Source: Akebia trifoliata
Lineage: Eukaryota > Streptophyta > Magnoliopsida > Ranunculales > Lardizabalaceae
NCBI GenBank assembly: GCA_017979445.1
Contig: CM030714.1
Span: 46,763,220 to 46,827,219, forward strand
Length of the DNA stretch: 64,000 bases
Direction of reading: 5' to 3'
Shown: one piece after another, positions 48,401-59,100 of the stretch
Position numbering within the stretch: position 1 is the stretch's first letter
Layout: each line of letters begins with the position of its first letter
Notes under the pieces: model-generated
What the model was told of the DNA's origin: nothing
What the model saw: only the letters and a program-made list of their open reading frames with translations
Databases searched by the model: none
Made by a program: the position numbers and the translations under genes

Positions 48401-51400
48401 ATCACGAGCCACAAAATTTTGAGAAGGATAATCCATAACATGAGTGCAATTGTTTTGTACAGAAAAATATTCATGTTGTGAATAATCTAACGATGGGCTA
48501 TGCTTTTTTGCATGGAATCCAAGATGCATGGTTAGGGTAACCAAAAACAGCGAGTTCAACAAGAAAGCCAAAGAGTGTACAGATTGATCATTCATTCATT
48601 CATAGAGTGACCACCATCCAGGACAAAAATTCGTTGAGTAAAAGTACTAGACGTGCTTTGCTTGATTTCCGATATGAACTATACAGGTTGTAGATCGACA
48701 GCTAGTCACATACAGACTAAACGATGAAATTTGTTCCCACAATTTGTAGATGTGTAACCACAATTAACATGGATAATCAGTAAAAAAACACCCTTTAAAA
48801 CAGCTAATTGTGTATAATGGATGCACATCTGATATTGCCGAAGGCACCCATTGAGCTATGTTTCAGCTTTTTGGTTTGGGTAGGTAAGCATATAAGAACT
48901 GGAAAAAAAAAGGTTCTAGGAATTCAGTTGCCTGAGAAAGGAGACAGACTTCCATCTTGGATGCTTGGGTTGGCAATTCCTGTTGGAACTAAAACACATT
49001 GTGTCGGAGTCAAGAAGACCCTATGCTAGAAACGTGAAGTGAAAAGTCGAAGAATACCATGTTTATTGAATGGCCAAAATGGATGAAAATTAACTAGAAT
49101 TATTTATGACATTACTACATCACTCAAACATGAATTAGAGTATTCAATGCCAATGTAAGGATACCCGAAGAGTGTTTTCCATGACTTTGAGCTTCTTCTG
49201 TAAGTAATTGAACGGCCGCATCAATATCATCTTGACCTGTAAGGAACACCAGAACATCCCCCATAGGTTCCTATAAAACAAATTTAAAATGGATAATGAG
49301 TGAAAAATATTAAATATCAAAGGGAAGATACAAAAAAAGAGGAGGATTAGGATAACCTTTTTTATGAGTATGGTTGAGAAAACCTACCTAAAAAGATAAC
49401 AACATCATCTACCACCACTTACCTTTCACAAGGGTGTTCAGATAAAAGATAACAACATCAGCTACCACTACTTACCTTTCACAAGGGTGTACCATCTAAT
49501 ATCCTCAGTAACCCTCTACACTCCTTGGAAAATTTAGAGCACAAGAAAATTGATAACTAAATGTCCCAAAAGAAATAAAAGAAAAGTTAGTGGATTAAGT
49601 TAAGAACACCAACTTCATGGTGGAAGCATTACCAACATGATCAAACATCCTACCAAACATTACAAAACCTTCTGCTGTGTGAAAAAAACATGAAAGACAG
49701 TAATCAAGAATTTCATAGATTGACAAGGAGCAGTCTTGGCGAAATTGAAAAACATACAAGACCAATAGGGACTGCATAAACTCTACAAGTGAGCAATGCA
49801 TTTCAGTTCTAAGAAATTTGGAACTGTGCCGCTGGCCTGGTGGATGAGCTCCACCCAACACGATCAAACATTTACAAAAACCTCAATGAGGAAGAAGTAA
49901 CCAAGGACGTGGCAATGGATAAGGTTAAGGTGGGACTTGGATGCATCAGATGCATGGGTCTTAGACATCAAACAAGGGATTGTCCGAGGAGAAGAAATGA
50001 TGTTCAAGTAAATTTAGTGGAAGATCAAGAAAGAGAGGTTGAAGAAAATTTTACAAACATGAAGGGTAAGCCACATTATGATGTAGAAAAAGAACCCGAA
50101 GGCAAGACAAAAGGCTTGAATGACTAACCTTAGCGTTTAAAAAATATTGCCTCTTACAATATAATTCCACAAGTACAAATTTCTTTGTATCCAGGATAGG
50201 TTTTATAGTGTGTTTGGCTGCTAGGATAACCGAGGGATTTTCATGGAAAACCATCACCTTGCCCTGGAAAAGTGCTTCCATTGATTTACAACTTTTTCCC
50301 CTATTTTTTGGTATCTATGTTTATAGGTCGGGTGGAGGTGGGGCTGGGGTAGGAGTGAGGGTATTGGATAGCATAATCCCCATCCCTTTATTCAACCACA
50401 ATCCAAACAGCGGGTGATCCTGGACAAGGAGAAAGCTTACGCAGTATCCAGACACACCCAACTTTATAACTCTGAAGACATAATCCCAACAATCTTTCCA
50501 CTCCACTACCCTTTTTAGACAGTAAAGTCATTGCAGAAGGTTAGCACTTACAACATTAGACCGGTAAAACACATTGGTGTATCACACTGAAACAATGGAT
50601 CCACCAAACAGTCAAATGGATAAACAACACAGGCAAAATTATCGAGGATGACCCATTCATCAAAGCAGAAATCACTAAAATGAAAAGGTGTGGGAGCTAA
50701 CAAACTTATGAATATCAATAGGGTTCTCTCACCAGTGTCAAGCAAACAAAGCAGGTCTCGAAATACTATGTTAAGAGCTTATTCTACAAATTACACAAAA
50801 TATATTGATGGCATAAACATTGTCTAAACAAAATTCTACTTATCACAACATGCTACCTACCTGATCATGAATCGCTCGCACAGTTGAAATGGCAGCTTGC
50901 AGATAGTCGGAGACAGGTTCCTCAAGGTAATGAATTTGAACATTAAACCCTCTACCCTGGCAGTAATACAAAATTAGCTGAGACTTTGATTTGAAATATT
51001 TTAATTCTACAACACCAAGGATTAAGTTGTAAGATACTCTAAAAGGCAATTACCATTATAAAAGAAACAAAAACTAGAGATAGCAGTTAACATACTTCAA
51101 CAGAAAGAATGACAGGCTCTGTTCTTGGTCCTGGTTCTTCTCTTGCTTTCCCTTGACGGTTTTTGCTGGTTAACAGTGAGAGCATACAGAAAAGTGTAAA
51201 TGCACATTTAGACTTGAAATCTTTTGTCGAAACAGACTCCAATTTTGAGGAAACCGGCTTGAGAGGGGGCATCGAATCTTGGGTGAGGATGATATAGAAA
51301 GGTCGTACAACAATGCTTAATGGGAAATTTTCAGATTAAATGCTATGGAGGATGTGTACTATGATATGTATATCAACAATAACATTCTCCATAGTAGTTT

Positions 51401-54400
51401 ATAGTTCTCTAGAAATGGTCATCAAAAGTTCAAGATGGCAAACACAAGGTGATCCTCTATCTCCTTTTTTTTTGGCTTATAATGCTAGCAAAGAGGCTCT
51501 TAGTCACCTCACATCAAGGGTGGTAAAGGAAGGAATCATCAACGATTTTTTCTTTTCCTTATTCTTTTTATTTTTATTTTCCGTTTTTTGATAAGTATAA
51601 ATTTTACTTACTTCAGTAAAAAGTAAAATGCATGCAACAAATTGGTGACACCAATTTAGAAATCAAGACCAATATCCAAACTTTAATCAATTGGCGAAGG
51701 CAAAAACCTGGTTTTGAAAAAAGCAGACATTGATTTAGCTTCTATTGTAGCAGATGAGATTATCAAACGCAACTCAGGTCGACGTCGTTGAATCTGAAGT
51801 TTTGTGCCAGCAAATTAACTTTTGAATGTGGTATAAGCTACAACAAGGACAACAATCACATCAATAATAGGTATTCAAATTAATACCTTTTTAAGAAGAC
51901 CTAATAAGATATCTGTCGAAATGGACCTCTCATGGGCTTCATCTACCATTATAACACTGACAGAGGACACAGAAAAAAGTTATGCAGAAAAATCCCAAGT
52001 ACTAATATTTCTATTAAAAAGTTCCAAACATATGTGCAGGAAAGAAATACCATCTGCATTGCCTAGGCTAACCTAGCCACCAAGTAACGGCCTAAACTGG
52101 CCTGGGCATGGTCTAATCAAGGCCTGGTTATGGCCGGACCTAGGCTAGCTAGGATGTGAGTGCAGCGCTGCACTCCAGGACTCAGTCCGAGCACAACCTG
52201 GGTTGGACGACCCAAGTCCCAAGTTGGCACGGCATGGTATGGGCCCAATCTGGGCTAGCCTAAGCATGGCTGGCTTTCTTTTTAGAAAAACAAACAGCAA
52301 TGGAATAAATATTGATTGTAACTGTATGTATTGTGAGACTACCGATACAATTCGAACTTACCAAAATACGTGTTTCCGACAAAATACATTGTTTCATTCT
52401 GGTATGATGGTGTCTCAAAATAATGAGTCTAGGGCTGTAACATACTTAAATGAAATGGCATCTTGAGCCATTCTCTTAGTATAAAATTTCATATTTCGAC
52501 AAAATTTAATAAAATATATCTATTTTCACAAGGCTCAACAAGACATTTTACCTAACAATCTGCTTTTTGAATATATTTCAGTAGATATTAATATTCATTT
52601 GGCACAAATGTTAGGTATAAAAATGCAAGATTTTGATGGAAATATTCAGATGAACAATGAAATTTAGCAGAAATATTATGAAATTTATGTATATATATTC
52701 ATTAAAAGAAACAAATAATTAGTGGTTATGTATTGGTATATCATTTTATTTTGACTATTCTAAGCATATTAACTCGTTCAAAAAAGCACAAGATACAATT
52801 GCCCATGTTCCAATTACTTGGTTATTCAATTAGTAATTTTTTCATAAGCATTTAAAACATATATATATATATAATAATGTGCTAATATAGTACTTTATAA
52901 TTAGTTTATTTCAGCAAGTATTTTGACGAAAAGGCATATGTAATTAATATGACACATTTTTTCTCGTTTTTATGTTAAATATTGATGTTTTTGGTTGTCA
53001 ACTCTCAGATACTAACACCAACGCAAATCGAAATGCCATTGATCTCAATTCCATAGTTTTTTTACTATAGTTTGACGACCTATGAATGTGTTCTCATGTT
53101 AGTTAATGATTTCCTACAGTTTTAGTGAAAACTTTTTCCACATTTCCATAATTTCTATTAAAATTGTGTTAATTTCTACAATAGTCAAAATTTTACATTT
53201 CTAAGTTGAGCAAAATAAATATTGAAGTTAATTTAATACCTGGACCATCCAACTGATCATCTATTTTGAAGGATGGTGGAAGATATGTTAGAAAGAATAA
53301 GAATAAATAACAATGTCCTAAATTTAGAATTAGTTGCCTCTTAATTAGTACCTATACTTGGTCAAGAGAGGATCATCCATCATTTCCCTAAGTAAAACTC
53401 CATCGGTGAGAAATTTGATCATGGTTACACCCTGTGATGCCAAACAGAAATGAAATACCAACTTAAATGACATTTAACCATCAAATAAATGAATAACAAG
53501 GAGTTCTTACAACAACAAAATTCCTATAAAGCAAAACCTATCAAATATTTTGTCATGAAGCAAGGTAACCACAGTTTACAAGCATTGATGCCCTTCACAA
53601 AGCTAATATTAAAAGCATGCTTGGAAAATGAAGAAACAAAGACGAGCACTCACTGGCTTAGTAAGATCCTCAAAACGAATTGTATACCCAACTTCATCTC
53701 CAAGCTTCACACCCATCTCTTCAGCTACCCTTGAAGAAACTGCCTGTTTACAAATAAAATCGGGAATCACGCCTAGTTTCAATCATTCTTAGTGGCTAAT
53801 AGCCAACATCTAAGAAATTAGGGTTCTTATGAATCTATCCTATTCTAAACAAGAAAATGAGTCCTTTGATCATCTAAAGTGCATGAGACAAATAAATCAA
53901 GGCTCCAGAAGATGGCTTGGCCTCACTATATCAATTGGTTGTAAATATGCCACAACTTCGAGGTTGTGGGTTTAAGTCCAAGTTACCAATACAAAAAATA
54001 GTTTGTAGAAGACATTACACCAAGATACGTAGAACCTCATGTATGGGTAGTTGAGTACTTAGAAGATACTAATGGCATTTTTATAATTATTTAGCTTGAA
54101 TATATATAAGAGAGAAATAGAGAGAAAATCTCTCAACTCTTTTTCCCACAATTCTCTTCTTCTTTCATTTCTCTAAACCTAACTTCAAAGATAAAATCTA
54201 TTTGGTATCAGAGCAGTAGATCGAAAGGAAGTGTGCCTCGGAATGTTGCCACAAACCTTCAAATTACAACCGTGAAACTAGATGACCATAAATTCCTTGC
54301 TTGATCTCAATATGCCATATTATATGTCAAGGGAAAAGGAAAGATGAGGTACTTGCTGGTGATCTTCCCATTCCTGGCCATTTAAATACAACTTTCGAAA

Positions 54401-56107
54401 GAGGGGATGCAGAAAATGCTACAATTATGTTGTGGCTCCTCCATTCTATGCATCCCAACATAAGTAGCAGTTATTTGTTTCTATCAACTGCAACAAAGAC
54501 ATATTCAGAGATAGGTAACACTGCTCATGTTTATAAGTTGCGCCATAATATTTGGCAAATGAAGCAAGGAGACAAGCCCTTATCCACATATTATTCAACT
54601 CTTCGACATCTATGGGAAGAGTTGGATCACCACCAGACCTTTCGGGCCAAGTATTCAATCGATGTTATCGCCTATAAGAAGTTGGTTAAGGAAAATTAGG
54701 TATTCAAACTTCTTGCTGGGTTAAATTTTGAGTATGAGTAGGTTAAGGTTCAAATTTTTGGAAATGAGCCTCTTCCATCATTTACTGAAGTATACTCTTA
54801 CTTGCATCATGAGGAGCGTTGCCAAAGTGCTATCTCCAGACTATCACTTTGGAAAGATCTGCTCTAATTTCTATATCTCAACGTGGAGGTCGAGGTGGTA
54901 GTCGTGCTAGAGGAGGTGGTCGTTTAGGAACAACTTTTGATGAGCAAGATAAGTTGAAATGTGAATATTGTGGTCGTCCTTGCCATATTATGGATACCTA
55001 TTGAGATTTTCATAATCTCCCATAACAACAAAGTCCTTCAAATAACAATTGAGGAGGCAGTCGCTACAATGGTAGAAGGGGGTCCAATGCTTTGTCAATT
55101 ACCTCCACGAAATCTATAGAGTCTACTCTTTTATTGGTACCAATCCTTACACCAGATAGTATTGGCCTCTCACGAAGTGAGATTGGAGCATTCCGACATT
55201 TTATGGCTCAATTGGAACCACCTAGTGTTCCTTTTACTTCAACTATTGCTTATTCAAGCACTTCAACCTCAGCTTTCAATGCATTTGTTTCCATTCCTAA
55301 CAACTCCTAGATTATTGATTCAAGAGTATCAGATCATATCAATAGTATGTCCTACCTTTTTCATCTTATCATATTTGTTTTGGTAAGGACAAGGTCAAAG
55401 TTGTTGATGGTTCATTTTCATCTATCTGGCAAAGGTAGTATTGTTGCTCATCCCTTTATGCCTTTATCCTTTGTCCTCCATGTTTCCAATTTTGTTTTAA
55501 TCTTCTATATGTGGGTCATATCACCAAGTCTTTGAACTGTAATGTCACCTTCTTCCAATCCCATTGTAATTTCTGAGATGCTAAGGACAATTGGTATGGG
55601 ACATGAGGAGGGAGGACTTTATCTGTTTTACACTCCATCACGAACTGCTTCATCTGTCCAAAAAAATCTATCTCATACTCGAAGTGCTCGTAGTTATGCG
55701 GAGTTATTACAATCATGGTTTAAAATGTCGTTTCGACTCAATGTTTCAATTTTTTAGAAAATCAAAACGATAACGAAACAATACGAAACATTCCCGTAAT
55801 ATTTGAAACATTAAATTGACTTTTTACAAAATCCTTTCATAGAAGACTATGGTCAAGGGACATATCATTAGTTTCAAAGCAGAGGGTTTTTCAAATATTT
55901 ATAGAAATATGAGTCTTTTATCTTAAATAACTTCAATCTTCAAGAGAAGACTAAAGGCAAGGGCATATTTTCGATGAAAACCCAACAACCTTTGTTAATT
56001 TCAAAAAAAAAAAAACAGGGGAGAAAAACCTGAAGAAGAAGACAGCTGGGTTTTATCATGAATCCGACATAATAAAAATTAATTTCGGCAAATCAACGAC
56101 CTCACCC

Positions 56108-56157
<50 letters not shown>

Positions 56158-59100
56158 CCGCCCTTGTTTCTTTCCTTCCTTCTTATCCTTTATTTTTGGT
56201 TTCAATTAAGTTTTGTCTCGGGATTTCAAAAAACTGAAATGTTTTGTATGAAACATTACAATACAAACTAAGATTTTAAACCATGATTACAATGGTACAA
56301 ACACCTTGGCCATCCATCTTTTTTGTTGCTTAAGCGCATGTTTCCTCACTTCTTCCCATCTATTTCTATTTTGGATTTTCAGTGTGATATCTGTTAATTT
56401 GTCAAACATTGTAGAACTTTTTATCCTGCCAATGGTAACAAAAGTAGTGCAGAATTTTCTATCGTTCACTATGATGTGTGGGGTCCTTCCCCAGTTACTT
56501 TGATGCGTGGTTGCCATTATTTTGTCACATTTGTGGATGATTTTTCTCGTATTACTTGGGTTTACTTGTTTAAATCTAAAAGTGATGTCTATTATGTGTT
56601 TAAATTCTTTTACAAAATGATTGAAATCCAATTTGAACAAAAAATCAAGGTCCTAAGATCTGAAAATAGTAGAAAGTATATGTTTAATGGTCTTACTTCT
56701 TATTTTCACGAGAATGATATCATTCATCTATTGGAAATTACTTGTGCCCTCTTATTTACTATGAATGTCCCCAAAGTAGTTTGGTTGGATGCCTTATTAA
56801 TTGCTACTTTTCTAATTAACTATATGCCTTCTCAAGCTTTTACAAAAGTCATAGAGTGAAGACTAGGAGAATTGGTGATGATGGCCAAATAGAGATTCCT
56901 ATTACAAAAGAACTAAAGAAAATCCTCATGTGCCCTACCAAGAATCCTCCTCGGATCCATCAATTACAAGTAATATTCTCATTTCTCCTATAGAGACTCC
57001 TAGTGATTCTTGTTGAATTTAGTCTCACATTGAACACTCATTGCCTTGTCTCTCTCCTCATAAGCTCTTGAGCTTCTCCACTCATTGCCAATTGGTTTTG
57101 AGTTGAACCCCCAAACTTATCATGGTATCAGAGTGGGCCTTTCTCTCCTCCATGTCAACCAATTTATATCTCCACATGCTTCGGCCCAGTCTGGCTTACA
57201 CATGATGGGGCGTGTTAAGTTTAGTCCCACATCGGACACTCATTGCCTTGTCTCTCTCCTTATAAGCTCGTGGACCCCTCCACTCATTGCCAATTGGTTT
57301 TGAGTTGGACACCCAAACTTATCATAACATTCCAATTGCAATCAGAAAGGATGTTCGAAGGCGTACTCAACATGACAACATCATATCTCCAACTTCGTTT
57401 CATATTGTACTCTATCTTCCGACTATCATATTATTGCTTTGTCCTATGTATCTATTCATCACAGTGTAGTTGATGCCCTCTCTCAACCAAGTTGAAGAAA
57501 GGCAATGGTAGAGAAAATACAAACCTTTAAGATGAATAATACCTGGGATGTGGTTGACCTTCCAAAAAGAAAGAAACCAGTAGGATGTAAATGGGTGTTT
57601 AATGTGAAGCATCGCCCAAATGGATCAGTTGATAAGCTTGTTGCCCAGAGATATACTCAAACTTTTGGCATCGACTATTGTGAAACGTTTGCTCCAGTAG
57701 CAAGATGAACTCTCTTAGAGTTCTCATATCCCTTGCAACCAATAATGATTAGCCTTTGTTTCAACTTGACATAAAGAATGCATTTTTTCACGGTGACTTA
57801 GAAGAAAAAGTGTATATGACACCACCTCTTAGTTTTAAATGTTTATCTGCCAAAGGAAAAGTGTGCAAACTAAAAAAAGCATTATATGACTTGAAATAAT
57901 CACCTAGAGCATGGTTTGAGGAGTTTCATAGTTCCATGGTGAGGAATGGTTACAAGCAGAGTCAAGCTAACCATACAAATCAATCTAGGACAATGAAAAT
58001 GATTTTTGATTGGCCAAATAGGGCTTGAGAGTTTTCCCAAAATCAAACTTTGTCCCTATTACCAATTATATCCCTAATAGCTTCTACAAAGAAAGAAAAA
58101 TCTTTGCAAGTGTATAAACTTTCCAAAGTTTCTCTCATAAAGGATAGGCTAAAAAATGGTATGAAATGCTTAAACAAAACAAACAACCCCAAGTGATAGA
58201 AACTTGGAAGAAAATACATGGAGATAGCAGCCATAAAAATCACAGAAGGAAAAAACATTGTAGCAAATACAATTTCAAGCAATAAATCAAATGATAAAAA
58301 ACCTGGACAGCTAATCGTCTTGGTTGTGTGCAAGCTATAACACGCCCACCCTCAGCCCAACCTGCTTCCTTGAGGAACTGAATTATTAAAAGCAAAATGA
58401 GAAATACTTGATTAATTAGAATTCACAGAAGAAAATATTTGCAAGTATCTAGAAAACCTCAGAGATACAAAATCATAAAATATGACTACCCGTATGAAAT
58501 CAAAAGGTAATGCAAAACATGTGAATTCAACAACATATACAGCGTTCTTTTAACCCTCCCTGGAGGAAATCTGACCTTAAGTCTAGCATATGCTAGTTCT
58601 TCCTGCCATCTTGCTCTTTTATCCACCTCCATTAAACCCTCAAGTTGCTTACCAATCAGTTTGAAGACGTAGTCATCCCAAAAAATGAAAGAGAATGCCC
58701 ATAACTCTAACCCAAGTTCCATCTTTCTCCCAACCCCAATCTAGTTGCTCACATCAGCGAACCAAGATCTAAACAATATTGTCTCCCTACCTATGGCTAC
58801 CTCTCGAAGATATTTAATGATTGATGCCTCCCCCATGTTGTTCAACAACAAAAAACCTTCTTTTGACCCCAACTAAGCAATTTCCTGTTAAAAAGGGTTT
58901 TGTCTTTTAGAGCGTGCTTGCAAATCCTCACCAACTCGTTCCAGTCAAAGTGTTTGGAGCTTGCTTCACACACAACAGCCCACCTCCATTTCCCATTCCC
59001 CTTGTAATTGCTCACAGCATGTTGATCCTTCCCCTTTACACCCTTCATACCTTCCTTAATAGGAGATTTCCTTATCCCCTCTATGCTCTGGATTCCTTCT

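Larger units (their letters stand above)
54240..57955 (+). pseudogene. Copia gag-pol remnant
   Basis: Gag: [19 protein letters not shown], then [20 protein letters not shown]. Pre-integrase: after removing the insert at 55714-56293 the frame reads [12 protein letters not shown]. Integrase: [19 protein letters not shown], but the second catalytic region reads RSENSRKY where RSDN-EY is usual. Reverse transcriptase: [32 protein letters not shown], then [18 protein letters not shown]. Many stops and frameshifts mean it cannot be functional. Confidence 0.88.
54030..57960 (+). mobile_element. Decayed Copia element with nested insertions, helicase intron 3
   Basis: The presumed 5' LTR tail with TATATATAAG (54101-54110) is followed by a perfect primer site TGGTATCAGAGC at 54203. 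Gag begins near 54240 and the zinc knuckle [14 protein letters not shown] is near 54958. The protease site reads [10 protein letters not shown] (DSG changed). GAG-pre-integrase is split by a hAT MITE. Integrase (56470-56860) and reverse transcriptase (57505-57955) follow, and a TRIM sits between them. No 3' LTR was found; coding stops abruptly near 57955. Confidence 0.85.
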
